Shown: in pieces, positions 42,791 through 55,481 of the stretch
Layout of the letters: each line of letters opens with the position of its first letter
Position numbering within the stretch: the first letter of the stretch is position 1
Assembly: GCA_008360975.2 (NCBI GenBank)
Contig: CM039189.1
Location: 14,388,056 to 14,452,055, forward strand
Source of the DNA: Lichenostomus cassidix
Taxonomy: Eukaryota; Chordata; Aves; Passeriformes; Meliphagidae
Direction of reading: 5' to 3'
DNA length: 64,000 bases
Notes under the pieces: model-generated
The model's database searches: none
Told to the model about the DNA's origin: nothing
What the model saw: the letters and a program-made list of their open reading frames with translations, nothing else
Position numbers and translations under genes: made by a program

Positions 42791-44800
42791 GCATGTGCAT
42801 AGCTAAAGAAGCCTTGTTTGGCCATCTTACTATCTTTTCTTTTTTGATTTGAATTGTCAAGCAGATTTAAATTATGTGTTTTGGAACTGTGTACCCTATA
42901 GAATGATTTATAGAAAGATAGGTTATTAAAAAAAAAAAAAAACAGAAAGAAAGAAATCAACCCTGCAATTTTCTCTGAATTCATTAACTGTGCACTGGCA
43001 GCAAGAGGTTGTGTAAGCCATTTACTGTAATGCACTGTATGGAGTTAAAACAAAATGTCACTGGAGCCTGATTTCCCTGCCCTAGCTGTGGTATTTACTG
43101 CAGACACCCAGACTGCAGAAAAATGCTTGCAGAAAGGTACCATTTCCATGTCGGGCTCTGGTGTTACTGGGAAATGCTGACAATAACTGTGATGGTGTCA
43201 GTAGTCCTGCACCCAGCCGTTGTGGGGAGCTGGTGGGAAACCTGTCTGAAATGTGTAAGCCTGCCCATCAGCTGTGCCTGTGGGGAAGGGAGAGCATTGC
43301 CCTGCCGTGCCCACTGTGGGGCACAGGGAGGGCTCACCTCGCCGACACCACGGCTATAGGAAGAGCTTGTCAGTGGCATAAATATCATCTGTAAACAATT
43401 AAGCAGCTACTGCTCATTCAGGGCAGTTCTGAGAAGGAAGTCTGCAATCAGTTATATCTCCAATTACCATAAAAATATATTAGCCATTCATTCATTTATT
43501 AATGATTCATCAGTTAACCACACATAATGAGCAAATAATTAGCAATGCTGTACGGTTGCCAAAATTGAAGAAGTGTTGGCATTTTAAAGATGAAAGGTTG
43601 CATTTATGTAAAAAGTCGGGTGGTGATAAAGTTAATACAGAAGATAATTATAAAAGTGTCTGTCCTATTTTAGAGGCTGAGGTCCTGCAAAACTTGCCTA
43701 ATTGAACCGAAATTAATATTCTTCAAAAGCATGCATGTTACTGGTTCCTCGCTGCTGCATTTAGTGGGAGATCTCCCTTCAGTAAGGTACATCACACAAT
43801 ACAAGTTAATAAAATGCCAGACAGCAAGACTGCGTTCTTTGTTTGCTCGGTTCAGGGCCTTGTGGAAAACAATAAATTGCATTCATGTCAGCCGAGGCCC
43901 ATCCCTTTGCTAATTACCGTTTGGTGCTGAAATGACTTCTGTGAAATTGGGAGCATGAAGAAACACACAGCCATACAAGGGAGGCTTTTCAGGCAGCGGC
44001 AGTAAATGTGAGATAGGCCTTAGGCACACAGATGTTAAAACAGTGAATTCCCCTACAGATTACACTAATGGAAACCCTGTCAGGGTAAGTCAAATCTGGG
44101 GTCTGTGGTCAAAATCTAATTAATGTTCCTGTACTTAAAAAGAATATGAATGCCTGGAGGTGATGAAGAACACATAAGAAACTTGCTTGTTTGTAAAATT
44201 GCTGGTGTGGATGGCAACTGCCGCCAAGCCCTTCCTTAGGAGGTAACACCTGCTACAGAAGCTACTAGCACGGCTTGGTGCGGGGCTGTGGGCACTGGGC
44301 TCAACCCCTCTTGCAAGTCCCGTGCAGAAATGGCTCTTGGCAGCTGGCCCACAGGGAATATAGATAGTCATTGCTGTAATTGAATGCCTTCTCTTCCTTC
44401 AGCATGGCCACCCAGAGTCAGCAACGCTGTTTAGGAAGTACTTGTAGCTGACGACATAAGAGAGGAGCAACTGCTCTTTGTGCAAAAACAAAGGCTTGGC
44501 CATCTACATTGGGCTTGAGGACATTGCCGGGGCTCTTACAGCGCTTTCACAGCTGCACAGTGCATGGCCTGTGCAATAACAGAGGAAATGAATTTATAAT
44601 GCAACAATCTCTTCATTTTCACAAGCACAAAAATTCCCCTAAATACTTAAAATAACACTCAGAGTGGGACAGACTTTAAATTTTGAATAAATGAAACCCT
44701 AATCCAGTGTGTTGCTGAAACAAGCTTGTTATTAAAGAAATAAATTTGAAACAGTAAGTGGTTTGAGAATTTTGGATTTAATTATTTAAATCTGCTTAAG
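42791..44800. other. Intergenic DNA with homeodomain-rich pieces
   Basis: Contains an A-run at about 42929-42942 and a motif-dense AT-rich piece at about 43455-43550 (caattaccat, tttattaatgattcatcag, cataatgagc, aataattagc). Another sits near 44040-44130 (acactaatgg, aatctaattaatg). No gene seen. Confidence 0.4.
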
Positions 44801-47800
44801 ATAACTCTAACACTGTGTTTGGGTTTCCTGTTGAGAGCATGTTTTCTGGGAAAGGTATTCCACCCAGTGCCTAGAAAATATTAACTTTCTCATGCAACAG
44901 TGGTTTAAGCAGTAGAGACAAATAATTATTATTATAATAAGCAAGGTATTATGTGGCAACTTGGTGGTGTTTCTGGGATGCAGCCTGTCATGAAAACTGC
45001 ACAGAGCCAATCGGGGTTGGAGAGATCACCACTCTCCTTGGTTAAATGGCACATGGAATGTGGCTCCAAATGCTCTTCAGGTAAAAAGTGATTCCCTCAG
45101 TGATGTTACCTACTCAGCTATGACCAATAAAATCTGAACCAGCAGATTTGCAATTTTAAGCTGATCTGAAATATTATATGTTATTTAGTAGGTAGATATT
45201 GCAAATCAGACTTTGTTCATTTCTTATTGCTATACTTTAGTTAAAAACTAACTACTTCATCTTTAGGATATAAGACTATCTCTTAATGCAGCATAGATCA
45301 AGATGGCAAAATCTATCTTTTCTTTTGTAGGGCCTTAACAGAAGTTTCCTGGATCCTGACAAGTATTCAAGATGACCCTGATCTGTATAAAATCTAGCAG
45401 AGGGATGAGAACCGGGGAGGTGTTCCTCATCCCCAGCCACAACCCAGGCACGCAGAAACTCAGCTTCCCCAGCCAGGAGTGAGTAGGGGAGAAACCTCTG
45501 GCTCTGAGTCACATTTCCTTCCCCACAGCTTATGCTGGGACAGAGGGATACAGCCATGCTGCATGCTGGCTCAGTCTCACCACTTGGCTTGGCTCCTGCA
45601 GGGCAAGCAGACTGTACATATGCTGGGAAGATCAAGGAAAGGTGGTTTTCTGCTGAATATCCTCACAACTAATAATTTATGTCTTCAAGGCAGGATGCTC
45701 ATCTTAGCCATTTTCTTACAGTATGTTCTCTGCCTTGTCAGTTTGCAGTACAGCTCTTGCAGGGGGGAGTCACATGCTGGTCTGGGGACCAGCCTCTGTT
45801 GCTGAGTATTGCCAACATTTACTCTATCAGTCATGTTGGCTATGGTTGCTCAAGTGCCACTCTCAGCCACAGGGATGAAGCCTTTTTGTTTTCCTAATGC
45901 TACTGAGGTTGCATTGATGTAACTGAATTTGTCCCTTCTGTCATGCATATGAGTGGGGTCTTAGGGAGTGTTCAGTTTTCTAGCAAAAATTTGTGGGGAC
46001 AAAAAAAAAAGGCAAGTCCAGACTTAATATTAATTGAGTTAAATGGTTCAGTTGCTACTCACAGGTCTAATGGTCAACATAGCCATGTTATTGTCTGATT
46101 CCAACAGCACCAACTGACTCAGGAGATGGTGCTCAGTTCAGTACTAGATCCACTAAAATTCACAACATGTGTAAGAATGCTCTTCAACCAAACGCCAAAG
46201 GATTTGCCTGGTTGTCCTCATTCAAGCATGCTCACTGATCTACCTAGTGATTATTAGCAATATTTTCTTTTATAAATGTTTTTTATTTTCAAGAAAAGTT
46301 CCTACAAATACTTCTTTCTTAAGCAATAATGTCTATGTTTATGTGTTACATGAGGCAGATGATTTAAAGCTTAGTTCTTGCTTAAGATATTTTTCAGTCC
46401 ACTGAAAGGGGTTGATTAGTGTCCCCTAGCTGAGCCATTTTTTCCCTCTGTTGCTTTGACCCATTGATTTAATTAAGGTCTAATAAAGAGAGGGCTGAAA
46501 GATTGTTAAAAATCCTTTTTTTTTTTTTCACAGATCTGACCTATGCTAGTCTGTCAGTGCAATTTGACTCGCATATGCCCTCTTTAATATGTGAGCAGGC
46601 TGATACAGAGTTTGTCTTCTTTAGAGTCAGTTGGTTTTTTCCGTCAGTGATAGGTCAGATTTAATTTTGATTTTAACCAAAGCAAATGCTTTCCTAGAGA
46701 CCTTCTACTTTAGTGAAAATAAGTAATGAAAAAATAACCAAAACAAGTCACAGTATCAAAAGGAAAGACCTTAGAAAGCTTAGTGGTGACCCTTTCTTTC
46801 TCTGTTTCCTTTCCCATCCTCCTCTTGCCAGCATAGAGAAAAAGAGAAATGAAAACTCTGGGTTTCTTGTTCAATTAAGTAACAAGAATGACTCAAAGTT
46901 TATGAAACATGGTGGGGTTTTTATTGAAAATGGTTGCTACTTTTCAACTTTGTATCTTGCCTAGGTCAGTGTTAATGCTCAAAAAAATACTTCACAGTAC
47001 TTGTCATATTGCCAAACTCCTGTTTTCCTTTCCCTTCTCCTCCCACCAGCTCTGCAGTTTTCTACTCTAGGGTGAGAAGAGCTGTTCCCAGCATGCTAAT
47101 TTTGCCACTGAGCAGGCTCATCTGTATCTTGTAAAAAGGAGATTACCATGAATGTGGACCCTCACCACACTGTGCTTCTGTGGTAGGAGAGGACTGCTAG
47201 CACTGGGGCTCCCAGTGCTATCCCTGCTGCGCTAGGATTGCAATGATGGTCTTAAAATAAAATAAAAAACGAAAAAAAGCCCCAGCTGCAACTTCAAGGA
47301 ATGGCTCAATATGCTATTCATGGCTTGAAAGAACAGCATTGCTATCCACAGTGGCAGTTTGTGTCTACGGACCTTCTTAGATGGCTCTCATGCTCAGATT
47401 TCCGTGCTGCAGCTCGTTAGTAGGAGAGCTGCCTGTGGGGCTGCGTCAGGTTTGTAGTACAGCAGGATGTGCATGAAAATAAAAATCCAGTTAGGAGTAG
47501 TGGGATCCCAGTGCTGCCTGGGCACTGGCAAATTAAACCAGGATGAGAATAAGACACCTGGACTTTGGGACACCTGGGATGAACATACTGCTTGCTGAGG
47601 GCAGTCCCTGCCCAGGAAAGCACTGAAACAGGTGTATAAATCCTACTGTGTTCAGTGGGATTTAGGCACCTGCTTAAACTTAAGTGCTTGTTTAGAGAGT
47701 TTCCTGAATGAAAGCCTGACAACTGTGCCCGAGAGTAACTTCTAAATTAGTTTTAATTTGCTCATCATAACCAGCTGTCATGAGTCTGTGTGAAAAAAGG

Positions 47801-50800
47801 GTTTGATTCTGGAAAAATGAAAGGCTTCCCAGGCCCTTGGCTTTTATGTAAGCACCCTTGTTGGATGGCCAGCACGCTGCTGAGCTGAAGCAGCCATGCT
47901 CAGCCCTGCCTTTATTGTGTGTTGCTCTGTGGTCCCTCTGGGGCTGCAGTGCCAGCCCAGCAAACTGCCCTGCTAGCAGCTGACACCACCCACCTGCAGC
48001 TCATCAGCAGAGTCCCATCGGAGGCAATCTACAGGCTGCAACAGAGGAGGAGAAATTCCCTGCTGTTTTTAGTAGGTGAGTGCAAATGAAAGTTAGAGGA
48101 ATGAGAGAGAGGGAGAGGAGATTTGTGTCCAAGTGGAAGAGTCAACTGAACCTCCCACTTGGAAACAGAGCAGTCCTTCCTTTTGTGCCACAGGAGTCAG
48201 AAAGCTTCAGGAGCTTTTGCTTTTAGGATGTTTTCCCCTCTCTAATCCCTTCTTTCTTACAATAGAATTTGAGGATAAACCTGAAAATAAATCTAGTGCT
48301 ATGTTTATACCAACCACCCTCAAAGGAAACACAAAATCTAGCAAATTCAAATTACTACTTAATTCTGTGTGTGCACATGTTTACATGCATCATCTACTTA
48401 AGACAAGCAGGACTGTGTCCATGTAGCTGAGAGTTATTTTTTTCTTTAAATACATGGTTAATTAGTCAATGGATGATACCACTGTTGTGTAGCTCTCAGA
48501 AAGACTAAATTTGCAATTAAAACATTTTAAAAGCTTTCTTTTGTAGAGTCCTTAGGTAATTAAGCTGAAGTGCCTGAACATTTTATATATAAATGTACTG
48601 GAGCAGTGGTAGCTGATGTAGTAGTTAAGGTCAGGTAGAAACCAACCTTGCATTTAGAGCCTTTTATTCCCACTATCTCAGTTGAAACCTCCCTAAATCT
48701 AAATTAATCTTCCAGAAATGTATGGCAAATTTGGTTTATGAGGGGAAAAAAAGGTCTTGCATTATTACCATAGTCTATCAGTCTTCCCTCAGCGTGACTC
48801 CATTCATTTTGCAATGCGTGGCTGTTCAGCATTGCCACGGCTGAACTTCAGAAGACTTTTGCTGAAATAAAGCATATCGTGGGAACAGTCACATTGGGTG
48901 CCCCCACCAAGGCAGCAGCAGGAGCTCAGCCCTGCCTGGCTGCAGCTTAGGGGGCAGGTGTAAGGGAAGCCTTTGTGTGGCCCACAACAAGGGACTTGGG
49001 GACAGCATAATCCTCAAGGTGGCTGTGACAAAACTGGGAGCAAACTTGACTTTATTTCTGTGTCCTGCTGCAGTGCTGCTGTGGCCTATTCCACTCCCCA
49101 GAAACCCCTGCTTGGGCTACAGCTTCCCTCTTTGCCTCCTGAAGCCATTCCCTCCCTTGCAGTCTTGCTTCCTCTCTTCCTTGCCAAGTACACTGACTCC
49201 AGGCTGATCTGAAAGTTAATTTTAACAAATAACATCTTGGGCCAAGCCAAGTTAGGATCTGGAGATAGGACACGCTGCGGGAAGGGAGAGGGGTGGGGTG
49301 TAAGGGAGCATGAACGCTCAGCCTTGTAATACGTGTGAGAGCTGATGCTCTCTGAGCAATCGAGTGCTTATTATTATTTCTCTTGGATAGGTCACCTGGG
49401 AGTGGAGGAATTTTTCATTTTAAATTAAAAAGAAATCTTTTATAATGCTCATTTCTGAAAGGAAAAAAAAAAAATCTCATCATGGAAGCAATTAGATGGA
49501 GGACACATTGAAAGGAGTGATTAGTTGTTAATTTTTGAGCTGTTGGCCCTGACAGAGGGTTTTTTTTTGTCAAGGATTTTTTTTAAAGGTGTCTCATATG
49601 CCTATAGTCCAAGGTTACTTCTCATTCAATAGCAATTACCGTATGTCCATTACATGCTGGAGACTGCTTTAGGTGGATGCCGTGGTCCCCATCAGAGCAT
49701 GTGCCAAGTTGAAGTGCCAGCAGCTGTGTGAGCCATGGGATAATTGTTCCTATCTGTTTCTTCTCTTTTCCAAGTTCCAGTAAATGTTCTAGGGAGTAAC
49801 TTCCTCCTTCCTTGATGCAACCTGAAAGTACAGCTCTCCAGTTTGCATTTCAGGTTCTAAATCAGCCGTGTCAAGATTTGAACAAGAACCAAGGAGGATA
49901 ATGGGTCAGATATAAGTAAGAAGTAAAACTACGGGTGAAATAGGTTTTCTTTCTTTCTGCCCATCAGATTACAAACCTTAGCCCTACCATCACTTAAAAA
50001 AACTAATCTCTAACTGCAAACCCTGTATAACTGCTCTATTGTATTAGATGAAAACCAACTAACCAGACACCACAATACAAAAAAATTAACACATTGTACC
50101 TCAGAAAAATATGGGGCTGAAAACACAGGAAAAATGCAATCTTGTTAAAATGTGGACATGGTCCAGTAATGGAATGAGTAGGGAAACTTGAATGGATCAG
50201 AGTCAAAAAGCACTGCTTAATTCTTGAGGTTTTTTATTTGCCATTCAGCTTACATCAGTGTTAACATCTACTGAGAAATGCAGCCATTTACAATTTGCAG
50301 TTCAATGTGTTACTTTAATTAGTATGAAAATTAAAGGGCAACTATAGGCCAATGTGAATGATTATGGAAATACATGTGCATCACATGCTATGCTCTCATT
50401 TAATTAATCGTCTTGTAAACTATATCAAGCACTTAAAGTCAGTTGCTGAGTATAACAACTCTATTTTAAATAACCACTTAATACTTAACAGGATGTGGAG
50501 AAAACACTAGCACACGACCACTTCTCAAGTTTCAGTGTCTGAGATTTTTCAAAGCTGACCCAAGTCAACCCAAAGAATGCTTAACACCCTGTGTCTGCAC
50601 ACAAGAAACTCTGTGATGTACAGACATTCAATTACATTTTTTAAAAAGTGAGAAACATTTTGCAAAATAGTGACTTTAGGAAACTAATTGGCAGCAGCAA
50701 ACTTGAGAGTCAAAAGCCAAAAGCTAGAGGGGACCTTTTACTACAGTAACTCTAGTCAAGGAAAATGAAAATAAAGGCATCTTTGTTTCTCAGTCAAATT

Positions 50801-51280
50801 AGCTGATTAAGAAATAAAACATTTTAACATGCTTTAAATGCAGCATTAATTATTTATATGTAAAAAAATTAAAGCCAGGTTCCATGAATTACACTTTGTG
50901 TGTGTGAATTGAATGTTACGGGAATACTAATCCTTTTACATTCATGCCTTACTTCATTAGGCAAAACTAAATATTAAGGGCTCTATTCATTCAAAAAATT
51001 GTTATACATTCAAGTCACACCTTTTCTATGACCCTTTTTTTTTAGAGTATAATTTACTGCACTGATTTTTAAATATGATTCAGAAAAAGCAATCTAATTC
51101 TACAGGATGGGCTCTAGTAAACAGATATGTTTAGAAAAGGACAAGGATACAGTGGTGTGTCTTGCTTGTCATCACTGAAAAGTCCAGAGTAAGTGATATC
51201 GTATGGTCTCAAAGCTGGTGTAACATAGGAAATCAGATGCATTGCTAGCAGGGAAGCTCTGAAATCTCTGAACATTTTTT
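44801..51280. other. Intergenic DNA, no gene seen
   Basis: Mixed composition. Local structure: att/aat trinucleotide run at about 44926-44939, poly(T) at about 46508-46520, a canonical G-quadruplex motif at 49279-49306, and a repeat-free AT-rich piece at 50310-50430 with ttaattag, gaaattaaaggg-like and ttaattaatcg motifs. Open frames up to 119 codons show no domains. Confidence 0.5.
49279..49306 (+). other. Canonical G-quadruplex motif
   Basis: Five G runs (GGG at 49279, GGG at 49284, GGGG at 49290, GGGG at 49295, GGG at 49304) are separated by loops of 2, 3, 1 and 5 bases. This satisfies the G3+N1-7 rule. It is isolated in intergenic DNA with no adjacent promoter evidence. Confidence 0.7.
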
Positions 51281-51320
51281 CCTATATATTGGTTAGTAAA
51301 TAATTTCCCCCCCACATTAT

Positions 51321-51338
51321 TTAATTAAATCCATCCCT
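51321..51338 (+). repeat. 18-mer shared with 52345-52362 (copy 1)
   Basis: ttaattaaatccatccct is identical to the copy 1 kb downstream, and both are followed within a few bases by tattg. The core TTAATTAA is a homeodomain-type palindrome. An exact 18-mer in direct orientation at this spacing is unlikely by chance, though AT bias raises the odds. Confidence 0.6.
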
Positions 51339-51817
51339 CATTTATTGTTTCCAGTGACTGGGCAGTGCTTTATTCAGGTGAATGAAGAAAAAAGGGTGAT
51401 TTACTCATGCTGATGTGTTCAGGAAGGTATTTTTCTATTTTCCATATATGTCCATTTTAGCAATGGTGTGTTCCATGCTTGGCTCCCTGGGAGGAGAGTC
51501 CATCCACTAAAGCTGCACTGATCTGTGGGATGTGGTTAAACACCCACTGGGACTGAAGCTGGGACCATCAAAATCTGTTTGCATTTTTTTGAACACGGAC
51601 CATGAGTTAAGGAGGTTGTGCGTTAATTAATTGTTTTGTTAACACTTATGTGAAAAGAAATAAGTATTGAACTCTGGTTAGTTTCAGCTTCTTTTCCTTG
51701 AGTGTTTTGTTGTTGTTTTCTACTGAGTGAAGAGAGGAACAGCTAGAACTGTGCAATGATGATCATGTTGAACTTTCAAAATAATTAGAAGATTCACTTA
51801 ACATTAAAGTAATAACT

Positions 51818-51861
51818 TTAAAGGAGAGAGAGAAGGGGGGAGAGATGGGGGTGGGGTGCGG
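51818..51861 (+). other. Homopurine G-rich tract
   Basis: Nearly pure purine sequence: aaaggagagagagaag, then a run of six G, agagat, GGGGG, t, GGGG. It has three strong G runs plus two GG pairs, so it is not a strict four-run quadruplex. It could form a triplex or a two-tetrad structure. Confidence 0.5.
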
Positions 51862-52344
51862 TGGAAAGCAAGAAATTATGTAAAAAGAGTTACCCAGAAG
51901 CTTGCAAATTGTCAGCTGGCTGAATTTAGATAAACTTTTGGGAAACAAAATATTGGGAAGTAGGACAAGGCGTCAGATGGTTGGGTGAGATTGATGTATT
52001 TAATAGTTTAGTTAATATGGATCAACATCTGCCTTTAGTTACATCTGCACAACCCCCTGACTTCAGCAGTGTTGTACTTTTGCAACCAAGTTTGGACTGA
52101 TGTTTTTAAATAGGCCCCAGTGCAGAATATCTGCAGAGAGCCTGCAGTGCTCAGTGCTGGTGTAATCAGGCAGCTCTGGAGAGAAGGGGTAATACAATAT
52201 GTTATTGTTTCTCATGTAATTTTTAAAATACATTGAGGAGTAATATATTTTTTATAATAGGGTGCTCCCTGTCTCTTTAAGCAACTGTCAGATGTAGGAT
52301 GTCCTCGTGCCAGAATGTTACGGTCTGCTCCCTCTGTGCAATTG

Positions 52345-52362
52345 TTAATTAAATCCATCCCT
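52345..52362 (+). repeat. 18-mer shared with 51321-51338 (copy 2)
   Basis: Second exact copy, in the same orientation. It lies within a repeat-free stretch (about 52180-52580) of mixed composition that has few open frames and could be a conserved regulatory element. Confidence 0.6.
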
Positions 52363-52599
52363 TATTGTAGAGCCTGCCTAGTCTCTTACCCATTCTGCTT
52401 ATCTGTGATACCAGATGATTCTCAGTAATTCATGGCCAACCTGCTCCCACCTTCAATAGGGCCTCCTGTGCACTGACCTTAACCAGCTTCACCTTTTCAT
52501 TATTCCCAAGGAGAACAGAGCCCCAAAGGTAACAGTTTTATCAACTTTTCCTGTTGACCAGATGACGGTTCAGTGATAAATAAATGGAGTGTGCTTGAG

Positions 52600-55465
52600 C
52601 TTGAGGCCTCCCACACGCCATCACTCCCTGTCCTCTGGCTCCTGCTACCTGCCTGGACACAGAGCTGTGCATGGAAATGGGACTGTCCTCAAAGGGCACT
52701 GCAGCCTTCACTGCTGCTGGCAGGCAAAAACCACCTTTATCTATCCAGGTAATGCTACTCTGCCACTCACCATGTCAGCTGAAAAGTTCCTCTGCTTGCT
52801 ATTGAGCTATGCCACCTGAAAATCTCTTTTCCCCAGTGGTAAGGCTGATATACAGGAGCTGGTAGGAATATTTTCATAGCTGACAAGCTGTTTCCCATGA
52901 ACAGTGTCAAAGATTTAAAAGCCACTTCTGCAAATAGGACTTTCTGGCAAATATAGTCTAAGCAAATCTTTTATTATTACCACATGGCTAGAAATACTCC
53001 TAGAGTTCTCCTGAAAATGGGTACTGTACCAGCAGAAAGCAATATTCTGTTGGCCTGTGCATTGCCTCAAGGGTATTTACTATGGTAATAAGATCAGTAA
53101 TTCATCTCCTAAAATCACTGGGAGTACAAATGCTTATTTAAGTAGATGGTATCTTGATTACAACTGAGTCAGGAGAGTTCTTAAAGCTGCCTGTTTAGGC
53201 TACAGATCTTCTTTTAAAGGCAAAGGGCTGGTAAACGCAAGAACATCGTGTTTCATAGCTACCTTACATTTTCAGCAATTCACAGTAGATGCACAGCACA
53301 TCCCTTGACAAGATGGGTATGTACAAATAAGTCAGGAAACTACGTCTGTTGAGTGGTTTGTTTTTTTTCTTTCCATAGAAATGTAATGAAAAGAGAGAGG
53401 ACTCTCTCTCCATATCTTAATGGTTGGTTGGTTAGAACAAAGGAAACAGAGAGAAAGCCATACTCTAACAGCATATAGAGCCATTTGAATCCCATTGTCC
53501 TGGGACATGTAGTACCAGCATCAATTAAGAGACAGATTTGGCCCAGAAAAACAAAAAGGGTAAAGATCTGGAGGTAAAATGATTTGCTTCATCACAGAGT
53601 AGACCAGTGCTGAAGAAGTAGCCTGTGTTCTTGAGACTCTTGCAGCCTACCATTTGCTAGCTCACATACTCAGCAGGCTTCTTCTCTGGAAGTCCTGGAG
53701 GCAGAAGCCAACAGTCTTGCTCAACTGCTTTTGTTTGTTTACAAATCTGACCAAGAGAAACCATGGGTTTGTGACAAAGGCATAGAAATGGAAGTTTAAG
53801 GATGTAGTTTCTTATCCCAAACTCTGTCATAGGAAGTATTCATGAAAGGATGATACAACCTAGAGAAACAGAGATTCATCCAATTGGTTTATTTGAGGAA
53901 AAACATAGTTTGACTTCTGAGAATCCAAAAGCAGTGCCCATAGCCCTGTGCCAGTAAAGTCTCAGGCAGTCCATAGTATTTCACGTTGGTGATGTGTCAT
54001 TGAATGTGAATCACAGAAAAACAGAGCTAGAAGTTCCTAAAACAGATGTTTTCTAGTTTGCCAGGAAGCCTGAGCCCTTAATGAGGACATGTGATTGAAA
54101 TGGAAAGCGTTAGCAGTTTCCCTGCTGAATGTTGTTCTGTACTTTAAATTCATCAATACCACTCCTTCTTTGCACAGTTATTAAGTTGAATATCACTGAG
54201 GTGTGTGCATATTTGATGAGAGGAATAGTTGTTTGTGCTCTTTATGTATTTCAGAAATTAAAGATTTTTTCAGCAGACACAATTCTGCCTTATGAGCCAG
54301 AATTTTCCCTCTAATTTTTTCTGCAGTCATGGAGCATAACAAACATTTGAAATAACTCAGCAGCTTGATCACTGTTGTCAGACAGAGTACAAATGCAAAT
54401 GAAACTAATAATTTTTGCTGAAGTTCTCTAGATTCCACCAGAATGTATGGAATTGTCTTTCATTAAACAGTGCTTAACACTTATGTAGCAATTTCCATCC
54501 TCAGTGACAAGCTTATTAATCAATGCAACACCTCTGAAAGGAGCATTGCTATGTGTTTCTATTAAAGTGTGAAATTTAAAATGTATGGATGTGCTCTGAA
54601 GTGTTGGTCAAATAGCTAAAGAAATCTTGGTTTCAAATTTGTAAGTTTGTGGTTACTGTCCCCTGATTAGACCAGACTCCTTTGACACACAGACCCCTTT
54701 ATGCATTTAATAGATCAAGCTCCACTGGGTTTAGAGCCACACATCAGCATGGCCATACTCAGACTTTGAAATGTGGCGATAACAGAAACGGTTTCTATAA
54801 TTGCTGCCTTGAGGACCTGAGATGGGGATACAGCACACTGCTGTGATTTGCTCTTTGCAGCTTTGTTAAGAGTCGCAGGAGCTGGAATGTGTGTTTCCAG
54901 TGCACAGTAAAGAGGGTTGTGTTAAATGACCAGTGCCTTTTTTTCATGCTAATAGGTGTGACCCTGTTAGGCTAACAAAGAAGTCAATCCTGACATAGCG
55001 ATAATTTTGTCTCGAGTGAAATCCATTGGATTCCCTCACCTCTTTTCAATGCCTGGTCCTGTAGGACACTAATGGTACTGCTGATCTGCTCTCCTTGCAG
55101 CCAAGTGTCAGATGAGAGTGTTTTCTGTTTGCTACATCCCAGCAAGAAAATGTGTATTTTATCCAATAGGCTTGGTTTGGGAAATGAGTTTTGCTGAATG
55201 TTGCCAGCTCTGCAGAAGCCACCAGGCAAGTGCAGTGAAAAAGGCCTCCTATAAAGGGTATAACAAAAGATAAACCATTTCAGTTGGTGACTAGAGGCAT
55301 ATCAATAAAAATCAACTCCTGTATATATCAAGTGATTCATAGCAAGTTTGAAAGCTTTTCACTTCCCTGTTAGTACCATCCAACTGCAATAAAACATATG
55401 GATTTCTCTGCTACCCTTGCAGATAACCCCTCCTCATGTGGCATGTGAGAAGAGCTTCAAGAATT
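52600..55465. other. Intergenic DNA, no gene seen
   Basis: No recognisable gene or RNA. At about 53995-54030 the phrase gaatcacagaaaaacagagc faintly recalls the reverse complement of a CR1 terminus but is too short to call. There is a ggtt tandem (tggttggttggtt) near 53422-53434. Confidence 0.45.
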
Positions 55466-55481
55466 AAAAAAAAAAAAAAAA
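55466..55481. repeat. Poly(A) run of 16
   Basis: An uninterrupted A run following gaatt. No retroposon body or target duplication could be recognised upstream, so it is recorded only as a homopolymer. Confidence 0.85.

Noticed and set aside
53995..54030. Possible reverse-oriented CR1 terminus (gaatcacagaaaaacagagc)
   Set aside because: Only a short partial resemblance; the expected following sequence of a CR1 reverse complement is missing.
55466..55481. Poly(A) run considered as the tail of a processed pseudogene
   Set aside because: No recognisable coding sequence upstream and no target-site duplication visible.
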